From assembly GCA_021463195.1 (NCBI GenBank), contig JAJTXZ010000036.1:1-45416 (forward strand): a stretch of 45,416 nucleotides of DNA. Direction: 5' to 3'. Source of the DNA: Anaerolineae bacterium (lineage in GTDB: Bacteria > Chloroflexota > Anaerolineae > UBA4142 > SHND01). The first letter of the stretch is position 1; every line of letters starts with the position of its first letter. Positions 22,817 through 29,842 of this stretch are shown here, one piece after another. The notes below the pieces were generated by a model. The model saw only the letters and a program-made list of their open reading frames with translations. It searched no databases and had not been told where the DNA came from. Made by a program: the position numbers and the translations under genes.

Positions 22817-24085
22817 TCAGGCGGGGGCAGGACCCGCTGTGACAATCACCGCTTCTTCCAGACGCGCATATTTATCCACCGCTTCCAGAATTTGTTCACG
22901 CGTCACCCCGCGAAAGAGGTCCGCATAGCGCACGATATAATCCATGCCGAGGTCATACAATTCCATATCCGCCAACGTCGCAGCGACGCCGTCATTCGTT
23001 TCCAGTCGCAGCGCCAGCGAACCGGTCAAATAATCTTGCGCGTGCGCCAATTCATCGGCAGTGACGCCTTCCGCGCGCAGCCGTTGAATTTCAACGCCAA
23101 TCGCTTCAATCGCGGCGTCCACATTACGCGGATTGACGCCCGTGCCAATCGCCCACGCGCCCGCGCCAATACCCGCGTTCAACGCGCTATACGCATAATA
23201 ACATAGCCCCATTCGGTCGCGCACAATCTCGCCCAGCCGCCCCGACAAACCCAGCTGACCAAAAATCAAATCAGCTGTCCGCAGCGCGTAAAAAGCGCGG
23301 TCATTGCGTTTAATACCGGGATAGCCCAACACCACATCCGTTTGGATTTTTCCCGCCATCGGAATATCGCGCCGCAACGCGCGCGCCGCAAATGGCGCGT
23401 CGGGAATCGCGAATGGCAAATTCTTTTTGCCCTTCCAACCCCCAAAATATTTCGCGATTAAATCAATCGCCTTGGGCGTGGGAATATCGCCCACAATAAC
23501 AAAAATCGCGCCTTCCGGACGAAAATATTTATTGTGAAATTCCGCCAATTTGGCGCGCGTCAAACGTTTGACGGTCGCTTCGGTCCCGTCGGAAGGACGA
23601 TGATAAGGATGCCCAACCGGAAACGCAAGCTCTTCAAATTTCGTCCACGCGACGTAACGCGTATCGTCCTGCGCCTCCCGCAAACCCGTAATAATTTGTC
23701 CGCGCAACTTTTCGATTTCTGGTTTCGGAAAGGTGGGCTGCAGCAGCGCTTGCGCCGCGATTTCCAACAACGCTTCAAAATCTTCGGTCAACGCTTTGCC
23801 GCCGAACGACGCCGTTTCAGTTCCGGCGGAAACGCCAAACGACATGCCCGCGTTATCGTACAATTCATTCAGTTTCTGAAAGGAATATTTTTGCGTGCCG
23901 CGCTGCAGCGCCACCGCCGTAAAGGACGCGAGGCCCGCTAGCGCATCCGTCTCGTACATGGCGCCGGCGCGCAAACGTCCACGCAGCGAGATGGACGCGT
24001 TAGTAAAATTCTCTTTGAACAGCGCCGTGATGCCGTTCGAAAATTCCACGCGCGTTACATTTTCGGGAGTAATCGGATGGGTCAT
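22817..24085 (-). CDS. M16-family peptidase homolog without catalytic motif (partner subunit)
   Basis: A 422-residue insulinase-fold protein. The zinc motif HxxEH is absent: the equivalent segment reads GLASFTAVAL, with Ser54, Ala57 and Val58 in place of His, Glu and His. The C-terminal half keeps the family R/Y-type region (SGRLGEIVRDRMGLCYYAYS), which in processing-peptidase pairs contributes substrate binding in trans. It is encoded 49 nt behind the catalytic M16 gene, so the two probably form a heterodimer like bacterial split pitrilysin pairs. The ATG at 24085 is preceded by 7-nt repeat words (24088-24122) and not by a Shine-Dalgarno. Confidence 0.88.
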   Translation of the reverse strand: MTHPITPENVTRVEFSNGITALFKENFTNASISLRGRLRAGAMYETDALAGLASFTAVALQRGTQKYSFQKLNELYDNAGMSFGVSAGTETASFGGKALTEDFEALLEIAAQALLQPTFPKPEIEKLRGQIITGLREAQDDTRYVAWTKFEELAFPVGHPYHRPSDGTEATVKRLTRAKLAEFHNKYFRPEGAIFVIVGDIPTPKAIDLIAKYFGGWKGKKNLPFAIPDAPFAARALRRDIPMAGKIQTDVVLGYPGIKRNDRAFYALRTADLIFGQLGLSGRLGEIVRDRMGLCYYAYSALNAGIGAGAWAIGTGVNPRNVDAAIEAIGVEIQRLRAEGVTADELAHAQDYLTGSLALRLETNDGVAATLADMELYDLGMDYIVRYADLFRGVTREQILEAVDKYARLEEAVIVTAGPAPA

Positions 24086-24087
24086 TG

Positions 24088-24122
24088 TAATTTCAGATTT
24101 CAGTCTTTGAATTTTAGCTTGC
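24088..24122. repeat. Heptad repeat words abutting the second M16 start
   Basis: Five 7-nt words on the + strand (TAATTTC, AGATTTC, AGTCTTT, GAATTTT, AGCTTGC) begin 2 nt upstream of the ATG. They are more degenerate than the glcD array but have the same phase and location. Confidence 0.55.
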
Positions 24123-24134
24123 GCCTGAGGAAAA

Positions 24135-25502
24135 TTATTTTTTGCGTCGGACTGACGCGCTTGACGTTTTGCGCGGACGCGTCGCCGTTCGCCGTTTACC
24201 GCGTATAGTCGCGCTAGCTCGATTTGGCTCGTCGTTCGTCGGGATGAACCAGCCCAACGTCCGATTCATTTCAGTGAGATATTTATTTGCTACGCGTCGC
24301 ACATCATCCTGACTCACTTGGTTCAAATTTTCCAAAAACGTTTCGTACATCCGCCACGAGGCGACCACATCCAACATGCCGAGACGATAGCCGTGATTGC
24401 CCACGCCGTCTTCGGCGTACACATATTGCGCGCGCGTCTGCTTGAGCACGCGCTCGAACTCTAGCGCGGTGATAGACTTGACGCTAATTTTCTCCAATTC
24501 GTCCAACAACGCGCGCTCGATTTTTTCCAGCGCGACGCCCGGGCGCGCGGTCGCGCTGATTTGAAACAAGTACGGGTCGAGCATCGGACGATAAAAACAA
24601 CCCACGTCGGCGGTCAACGTCTTTTCGACCAGCGCGCGATACAAACGCGACGAACGGCCCGGACTCGTGCGCCCCATCGCCAGACCGCTCGCGCCCGCCA
24701 GCGCGCCCGCCAACATCATCGTCGGATAAAAATCGGGGTCCGTCGCGCGCGGCGCTTTGAACGCGGCAATCAAGTACGGCGCCGCGCCGGGGCGACGCAC
24801 CGTCACGCGGCGCTCGCCCGATTGTTCCGGTTCGTCAATCGTCAACGCGGGAATATCCGCGCCGCGCGGAATTTGACCAAACGTCGCGCGCAACTTGTCA
24901 AGCAGCGGCTCGGTGTCAAAATCGCCGACAGCCACCACCGTCGCATTGTTAGGCGCGTAATATTTTTTGTAAAAATTGTACAGGTCATCGCGCGTCATGC
25001 GCTGCAAATCGACTTTCCAACCAATCGTCTCGTGACGATATGGATGCACTTGAAACGCCATCGCCTGAATTTCTTCGGCAAGCCAAAAGCCCGGATCATT
25101 CTCGTGTCCCTCGCGTTCGGAAATGATGACCGTGCGTTCGGACGCGACTTCGGCGGGATCGAAACGCGCGTTAACCATGCGGTCCGCTTCGATTTGAATC
25201 GCAATATCGAGGCGATCGCTCGGCAGCGTTTCAAAGTACGCCGTATAATCGAGCCACGTGAACGCGTTATTGCTGCCGCCATTGCGCGTGACCAATTTAA
25301 AGACATCGCCCTTTGCCAAACGGTCGGTGCCTTTAAACATCATGTGTTCGACCCAATGCGCCGCGCCCGTATTCCCCAGCGTTTCATTGCGCGAACCCAC
25401 GCGGTACCACACCCAAAACGTCGCCACTGGCGCGTTCCGTAATTCACGCGTCAGAACCTTTAACCCGTTTTCAAAATGTGTTTCGCGTACGCCGCTGTCC
25501 AT
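24135..25502 (-). CDS. M16-family zinc metallopeptidase (catalytic subunit)
   Basis: A 455-residue peptidase. The inverted zinc motif is complete: His49-Trp-Val-Glu52-His53 with the third ligand Glu129 in SERTVIISEREG, 76 residues after His53 as usual for the family. The M16 C-domain follows (MGRTSPGRSSRLYRALVEK), and the protein ends in a strongly basic tail of about 30 residues (RGKRRTATRPRK), which is not typical and may bind nucleic acid or membrane. The ATG at 25502 is preferred over the TTG at 25508; both are abutted by the 7-nt repeat array at 25506-25572, so there is no Shine-Dalgarno. The non-catalytic partner follows downstream. No signal peptide is visible, so the pair should act in the cytosol. 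Confidence 0.9.
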   Translation of the reverse strand: MDSGVRETHFENGLKVLTRELRNAPVATFWVWYRVGSRNETLGNTGAAHWVEHMMFKGTDRLAKGDVFKLVTRNGGSNNAFTWLDYTAYFETLPSDRLDIAIQIEADRMVNARFDPAEVASERTVIISEREGHENDPGFWLAEEIQAMAFQVHPYRHETIGWKVDLQRMTRDDLYNFYKKYYAPNNATVVAVGDFDTEPLLDKLRATFGQIPRGADIPALTIDEPEQSGERRVTVRRPGAAPYLIAAFKAPRATDPDFYPTMMLAGALAGASGLAMGRTSPGRSSRLYRALVEKTLTADVGCFYRPMLDPYLFQISATARPGVALEKIERALLDELEKISVKSITALEFERVLKQTRAQYVYAEDGVGNHGYRLGMLDVVASWRMYETFLENLNQVSQDDVRRVANKYLTEMNRTLGWFIPTNDEPNRASATIRGKRRTATRPRKTSSASVRRKK

Positions 25503-25505
25503 GGG

Positions 25506-25572
25506 CAAGTAAAAAGCAAAAAACTAAAAGTTCAAAGCAAACGCGTTTTCACTTTTAGTTTTTTACTTTATT
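25506..25572. repeat. Palindromic heptad array upstream of the catalytic M16 gene
   Basis: The words AGTAAAA, AGCAAAA, AACTAAA, AGTTCAA, AGCAAAC, GCGTTTT, CACTTTT, AGTTTTT and TACTTTA run in 7-nt phase and fold back on themselves (AAAAAACTAAAAGT with ACTTTTAGTTTTTT). The array lies between the M16 start codon and MITE copy B, which begins at 25573. Confidence 0.8.
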
Positions 25573-25666
25573 CTGGTGATTACGCGGATTCCCAGACCCC
25601 AAGAGTTTTCGAAAACCCTTGGGACCTGAAAGTCTGCTGCGTTTTCGAGATACGCGTAATCACCAG
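25573..25666 (-). mobile_element. 94-bp MITE-like element, copy B (inverted relative to A and C)
   Basis: The ends are CTGGTGATTAC and GTAATCACCAG. Flanks ACTTTATT (25565-25572) and ACTTTATC (25667-25674) match at 7 of 8 positions. Read on the - strand it contains ATCTCGAAAACGCAGC near the same end as copies A and C. The central palindrome has three or four mismatches, so it appears older than copy A. It separates the malate dehydrogenase stop (25685) from the M16 operon. Confidence 0.85.
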
Positions 25667-25684
25667 ACTTTATCCTTTTGACTT

Positions 25685-26626
25685 TTAAATTCCCATCACT
25701 TTTAAAATTTCCTGCACCGCCGCGACGGATTTGGCGAGGCCCGCTTTTTCTTCCGCGTTCAAATTCCACTCGACCACTTTTTCCGCGCCATTCGCGCCGA
25801 GCTGCACCGGCACGCCCGCGAATACGCCCTGCATGCCGTATTCGCCTTCCAACAAAACAGTGCAAGGAATAATTTTCTTTTTGTCATACACAATCGCGTC
25901 CACCATTTCCGCGATTGCCGCGCTGGGCGCATAAAACGCCGAACCCGTTTTCAACAATTTCACGATTTCAGCGCCGCCATCGCGCGTGCGCTGCACGATT
26001 TGCGCGAGCCGTTCCGGCGCAATCAATTCCGTGACCGGAATGCCGGCGGCAGTCGTATAGCGCGGCAGCGGCACCATCGAATCGCCGTGCGCGCCGAGAA
26101 CATACGCATCCACATTTTGCACCGACACGCCCAGCTCTTGCGCCAAAAAAGTGCGGAACCGCGCGCTGTCCAAAACGCCCGCCTGTCCGATGACGCGCGC
26201 GCGCGGAAATTGCGTAACGTGCCACGCGTATTGCGTGATGGCGTCCACCGGATTGCTCAAGACGATGAGAATCGTGTTGGGCGCGTGCTGCTTGATGGCT
26301 TCCGCCCACCCGCGCATAATTTTTTGATTCGTCGTCACCAAATCGTCGCGGCTCATGCCCGGCTTGCGCGCAATGCCCGCGGTCATGACCACAATATCCG
26401 AAGCCGCGAGCTGTTCATACCCCGCGCCCTCTGTGACCGTCACGCCGGTCACATTGGAATCGAAACCGAGAATAGGGCCCGATTCCAAGAGGTCGAGCGC
26501 TTCGCCTTCGGCGAGACCCTCAACGACATCGAACAAAACAATATCGGCATAATTGCGTTCGGCGAGCCGTTGGGCGGTCGTTGCGCCCGTTTTACCCGCG
26601 CCGATTACAGAAATTTTACGTCGCAT
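25685..26626 (-). CDS. mdh: Malate dehydrogenase (LDH-like type)
   Basis: A 313-residue NAD-dependent malate dehydrogenase. The ATG at 26626 follows GGAG at 6 nt; a longer frame starting at 26638 lacks a ribosome site. Signatures: the Rossmann motif VIGAGKTGATTAQ (dinucleotide), Asp after FDVVEG for NAD preference, and TAGIARKPGMSRDDL, with the Arg pair that binds malate and not lactate. LSNPVDA, the catalytic GAHGDSMVPL (His) and VPVQLGANG are also present. It converts malate to oxaloacetate in the TCA cycle, feeding the citrate synthase encoded two genes upstream. It is 67 nt after the cupin gene in the same operon. MITE copy B lies directly downstream and may end the transcript. Confidence 0.93.
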   Translation of the reverse strand: MRRKISVIGAGKTGATTAQRLAERNYADIVLFDVVEGLAEGEALDLLESGPILGFDSNVTGVTVTEGAGYEQLAASDIVVMTAGIARKPGMSRDDLVTTNQKIMRGWAEAIKQHAPNTILIVLSNPVDAITQYAWHVTQFPRARVIGQAGVLDSARFRTFLAQELGVSVQNVDAYVLGAHGDSMVPLPRYTTAAGIPVTELIAPERLAQIVQRTRDGGAEIVKLLKTGSAFYAPSAAIAEMVDAIVYDKKKIIPCTVLLEGEYGMQGVFAGVPVQLGANGAEKVVEWNLNAEEKAGLAKSVAAVQEILKVMGI

Positions 26627-26693
26627 CCTGCGCTCCATGTGAAAAATTTTTTGACTGCGATTTCGCGCGCGGGGCGGACGCCGCGCCGACGAT

Positions 26694-27014
26694 TCATTTT
26701 TTGTGTCCGTTCTTGGTGCCGATGAGATACATCACCGGATGCGCCTCGTCCACATCCGCCCAATACGTTTCGTTCGGTTCCAAATCGAGACGGTCGCCGG
26801 GTTCAAGAATAATTTCTTGGCCCTCGTCAGGCAAGCCGATACGCAGCTGCCCGCGCACGACCCACCGCGCCTCGGTAGTTTTAAGTTGCTGCACCGGATA
26901 GATGGTGCCCGGCGCATCCGACCATTCCGCTACGCGAAATCCTTGACGGGTCAATTCTTGCCGCAGCCCATCCAGCGTCGGTAACTCGTTCTGCGTCCAA
27001 CGCTTTAACTTCAC
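26694..27014 (-). CDS. Small cupin-domain protein
   Basis: A 106-residue single-domain cupin. The core reads EARWVVRGQLRIGL, then EIILEPGDRLDLEPNETYWADV, the second cupin motif with Pro-Gly-Asp. The first metal-binding motif lacks the usual His-x-His, so metal binding is uncertain. Cupins of this size act as small isomerases, dioxygenases or effector-binding proteins; none can be assigned. It starts 3 nt after the citrate synthase stop and is 67 nt before mdh, so it is translated as part of the TCA operon. That unusual placement is the best hint that it may modulate or support these enzymes. Confidence 0.8.
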   Translation of the reverse strand: MKLKRWTQNELPTLDGLRQELTRQGFRVAEWSDAPGTIYPVQQLKTTEARWVVRGQLRIGLPDEGQEIILEPGDRLDLEPNETYWADVDEAHPVMYLIGTKNGHKK

Positions 27015-27017
27015 CGC

Positions 27018-28145
27018 TTATCGCTCTTGAATCGGAACGTATGACAAATCGCGCGCGCCAACATATAACGCGTCCGGACGCACAATGCGATTATCGGCAT
27101 ATTGCTCCAAAACATGCGCGGTCCAGCCCGCGATGCGGCTCACCGCAAACACCGGCGTAAACATGTCAATCGGAATCGCCAGCGAATAATAGACGGACGC
27201 AGAATAAAAATCCACATTCACCGGCAAATTTTTCCGCGCTTGGACCGCCGCGCGCATTTTTTCTTGCATCGTAAACCACAAATCGTTGCCCGATACATGC
27301 GCCGCGTCTTGAGCGATTTTACGCAAATATTCGGCGCGCGGGTCATTCGCGCGATACACGCGATGCCCAAAGCCCATCACCTTGCCTTTATGCGCGAACG
27401 CGTCATTGACATAGGGTTCGACGCCCTCGACGCTGCCGATTTTCAACAGCGTGCGCATCACCGCTTCGTTCGCCCCGCCATGCAGCGGGCCCTTGAGCGC
27501 CGCCAGCGCGCCCACAATCGCCGAATACAAATCGCTGAGCGTCGAAGCGATTGAACGCGCGACGAACGTAGACGCGTTGAGCGAATGGTCGGCGTGCAGC
27601 ACGAGCGCGGTATCTATAATGCGCGCCGCGCGCGGGTCGGGTTCGTGACCTGTCAACATGTACAAAAAATTCGCCGCGTGATTCAAATCCGCGCGCGGCG
27701 CGACCGGTTCGCGTTGATTGCGAATAGCATTCCACGCCGCCGCAATCGTCGCCATTTGCGCGGTGAGAGGCAACGCCTGCTGCGGCGCGAGTGTTGCCGC
27801 ATCGCCTTTTGTCGTATCGCGCGCGCCGAGCGACGAAACGACGGTGCGTAACACATCCATCGGCGTCGCGTCGCGCGGATACATTTTCATTTCGGCAATC
27901 ACATCCGCCGACAGCGCGCGCTGCGCGGCCAGCTCTGCGCGAAACGCATCGAGCTGCGTTTGCGTCGGCAAATTCCCGTACCAGAGGAGATAGACGGTTT
28001 CTTCAAACGTGGAATTGGCGGCAAGGTCGTTAATATCATAGCCGCGATACAACAAGCGGCCAATGTCGCCTTGCACATCGGAAAGCCGCGTCGCTTCGGC
28101 GACGACGCCTTCCAAGCCCTTGGCGACCTTTACTGTCTCTGTCAT
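27018..28145 (-). CDS. gltA: Citrate synthase
   Basis: A 375-residue type-II-small citrate synthase. The ATG at 28145 is used; a TTG two codons earlier is the alternative. Catalytic elements are visible: HADHSLNAST (His), GPLHGGANEAVM (His) and the GFGHRVYRANDPRA segment, with the Asp in VNVDFYSASV. GLEGVVAEATRLSDV and LLYRGYDINDLA mark the N-terminus. It condenses acetyl-CoA and oxaloacetate; 2-methylcitrate synthases share this size class, and the mdh and isocitrate dehydrogenase neighbours favour citrate synthesis. It is the first gene of the CS-cupin-mdh operon. MITE copy C lies about 97 bp upstream, inside the promoter region. Confidence 0.93.
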   Translation of the reverse strand: MTETVKVAKGLEGVVAEATRLSDVQGDIGRLLYRGYDINDLAANSTFEETVYLLWYGNLPTQTQLDAFRAELAAQRALSADVIAEMKMYPRDATPMDVLRTVVSSLGARDTTKGDAATLAPQQALPLTAQMATIAAAWNAIRNQREPVAPRADLNHAANFLYMLTGHEPDPRAARIIDTALVLHADHSLNASTFVARSIASTLSDLYSAIVGALAALKGPLHGGANEAVMRTLLKIGSVEGVEPYVNDAFAHKGKVMGFGHRVYRANDPRAEYLRKIAQDAAHVSGNDLWFTMQEKMRAAVQARKNLPVNVDFYSASVYYSLAIPIDMFTPVFAVSRIAGWTAHVLEQYADNRIVRPDALYVGARDLSYVPIQER

Positions 28146-28241
28146 GTTCAAATCTCAACCTCATCGTTAGATTTTTTTAGCTGCAAAGGCGCAAGCGGAG
28201 TCATTATAACCTGTTCAGAGCGCATGTCAAAGGAATTTTCG

Positions 28242-28335
28242 CTGATGATTATCCACATCTCGAAAACGCAGCGGGCTTTTAGACCCCAAGGGTTTTCGAA
28301 AACCCTTGGGGTCTGAAAATTCGGGTAATCACCAG
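28242..28335 (+). mobile_element. 94-bp MITE-like element, copy C
   Basis: The left end CTGATGATTAT has two changes from the consensus; the right end GTAATCACCAG is intact. Length is exactly 94 bp as in copies A and B. ATCTCGAAAACGCAGC is present on the left, and the palindrome core AGACCCCAAGGG/CCCTTGGGGTCT is intact. Flanking AATTTTCG and AATTTATCG are a near-perfect target duplication. It lies upstream of citrate synthase, oriented like copy A. Confidence 0.82.
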
Positions 28336-28505
28336 AATTTATCGAGTTAAAAAGACGCGCGCGGGCGCGTCTTTTGGAAATCCTTGACAATTCGCGTTGA
28401 CGCGCGCAAACATTGGACGCGGCACAGCGGCGCGGAATACGCGCGTACATTGGAACCGAACGCGGCGCGTTTAACGGAATTGGAAAAAGAATGGGCGGAA
28501 AAGTG
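28336..28505. other. Rest of the 28146-28505 gap: terminator plus a coding-like remnant
   Basis: After MITE copy C this gap contains the terminator at 28350-28375, then about 120 bases (28384-28505) that read on the + strand as RVDARKHWTRHSG ... ELEKEWAEKCQ with codon choice like real genes here. That frame then runs antisense into the cyclase gene. It may be the remnant of a displaced gene, but it has no start signal and no recognised family. Confidence 0.3.
28350..28375. terminator. Terminator downstream of the cyclase gene
   Basis: AAAAGACGCGC (28350-28360) pairs with GCGCGTCTTTT (28365-28375) around GCGG. It can end the - strand cyclase operon. Confidence 0.75.
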
Positions 28506-29180
28506 TCAAGCCGCGCGCGCTTCCGCGAACGCGCGCACCGGCAGCGCCGCCGCGCCGCGCGCGCGAAGCGGAACGGCGAAAAAACGAAACTGTTTGCCGC
28601 GCAGCGCGGCGAGATTCCGCAAATTTTCCACAATCAAAATATCATTCTGCAATAGACGCGAATGCGCGGGCCGTTCCGGGTCGCGCGTATCGTCAATATT
28701 CAACGTATCCACGCCGACAAGTTTCGCGCCGCTCTCGATGAGCCAATCAATCACCTCGCGCGCGATAAACGGATACGCTTCGTATTGCGGTTTGTCCCAA
28801 AATTGGTCCCAGCCAAAATTGAACAACACCGCTTTGCCGCGCACATCCAATTTGGGAAGCACATCCCACGCCGTTCGTTCCAACGCCTCGCGCGCGTCAA
28901 TCCGCACGCCCTCTAAAATCACATCGTCCAATTTCAAATCGCCAATCGCGCGCATCCCTTGCCAACGATGATACGGCGCGTCGAGATAGGTGCCCATAGA
29001 CGCGTGAAAATGAAATTCGGTGATTTCAAATTCCGCCTTGCCTTGATAACGCGGGCGCGTTTGCGCGTGCGTGAGAAACGGTTTAATGGAGACATTGAAC
29101 GCGGTGACGACGCCGTCATCGTTTTTGTATTTGAATCCCGGCATTCCGTCGTAAAATTCGTGCGAGAGGTCAATCAGCAT
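28506..29180 (-). CDS. Cyclase-family metal-dependent hydrolase (kynurenine formamidase-like)
   Basis: A 224-residue member of the Cyclase/KynB family. The start is the ATG at 29180 with GGAG 8 nt upstream. MLIDLSHEFYDGMPGF opens the family domain, and the zinc motif H-x-G-T-x-x-D-x-P-x-H is visible in FHASMGTYLDAPYHRW. VDTLNIDD and the C-terminal PLRARGAAALPVRA complete the pattern. Family members hydrolyse N-formylkynurenine or related amides and lactones; the substrate here is unknown and no tryptophan catabolism genes are nearby. The ATG lies 11 nt inside the end of the preceding two-TM gene, so the two are translationally coupled. Confidence 0.88.
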   Translation of the reverse strand: MLIDLSHEFYDGMPGFKYKNDDGVVTAFNVSIKPFLTHAQTRPRYQGKAEFEITEFHFHASMGTYLDAPYHRWQGMRAIGDLKLDDVILEGVRIDAREALERTAWDVLPKLDVRGKAVLFNFGWDQFWDKPQYEAYPFIAREVIDWLIESGAKLVGVDTLNIDDTRDPERPAHSRLLQNDILIVENLRNLAALRGKQFRFFAVPLRARGAAALPVRAFAEARAA

Positions 29181-29820
29181 TTTTTCGCTCCGTAGAATTC
29201 TTTTTTTCCGCCAACAGATTCGCCCCCAACAGCAGCGCGCTGCCCGCCACCGCCGCAATGACGCCCAGCTGCCGATTGCGCGTCTGTTCGGCTTGGCGGG
29301 CGGCGCTAGCGCGGCCAAGGTCAATGCTCTGCTGCACGAGCTTTGGCACGAGCGCTTGCCCTTGCGCGACGATTTCATATTCGCGTTGTTTGAGCCGCAT
29401 AAAATTTTCGTACGTGCCGTCGGCGCGCGCCGTGTCATTCAATTTTTCGTACGCGTCATAGGTCTGACGATAATCCAGCTGCTGCAGCTGCGCCAGCGCC
29501 CCAATCATATCGCGCACCGGCGTCGCGCGGTCCAAAAGATTGCCGCGATAAATGTCGTTGGCGACACCTTGATTCGCGTCTTGGCGCTGCGCCATAATAT
29601 AAATCAAATCGCCCTGTTGATTGGCGATAAAATAATCCGAAGCTTTGCGATTCAGCGTTTCGATGTTGGCGACCGTTTCGGCTTGCGCGTCAGCCAGCTG
29701 CGCCAGCTGCGCGTTCAAATTATCAATGACAAACAGCGACCACAGCGTCCCCAGCGTAGCAAACACAAACCCGGCAATCAACGCAATCACTTTGGCATTG
29801 CGCGCGAGGATAGCGAACAT
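29170..29820 (-). CDS. Two-TM protein with helical sensor-like middle domain
   Basis: A 216-residue protein. The ATG at 29820 follows GGGGGAGG. It has an N-terminal TM helix (VIALIAGFVFATLGTLWSLFVI), a long helical central region (about residues 35-180) and a second TM helix (LGVIAAVAGSALLLGANLL), ending in a charged tail. The central region resembles the extracytoplasmic four-helix bundle of chemoreceptors or sensor kinases (AQAETVANIETLNRKASDYF, QQLDYRQTYDAYEKL), but no HAMP, kinase or signalling domain follows. It could be a stand-alone membrane sensor or a structural protein. Its end overlaps the start of the cyclase gene. No family is recognised with confidence. Confidence 0.65.
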   Translation of the reverse strand: MFAILARNAKVIALIAGFVFATLGTLWSLFVIDNLNAQLAQLADAQAETVANIETLNRKASDYFIANQQGDLIYIMAQRQDANQGVANDIYRGNLLDRATPVRDMIGALAQLQQLDYRQTYDAYEKLNDTARADGTYENFMRLKQREYEIVAQGQALVPKLVQQSIDLGRASAARQAEQTRNRQLGVIAAVAGSALLLGANLLAEKKNSTERKNAD

Positions 29821-29842
29821 AGCGATAACCTCCCCCGCATAA

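Noticed and set aside
22817-24085. A second active M16 peptidase
   Set aside because: HxxEH is absent (Ser, Ala and Val at the three positions), so it is annotated as a non-catalytic partner.
24561-25442. A 293-codon open frame antisense to the catalytic M16 gene
   Set aside because: Same Arg/His/Val-rich shadow composition, opposite a gene with a complete zinc motif.
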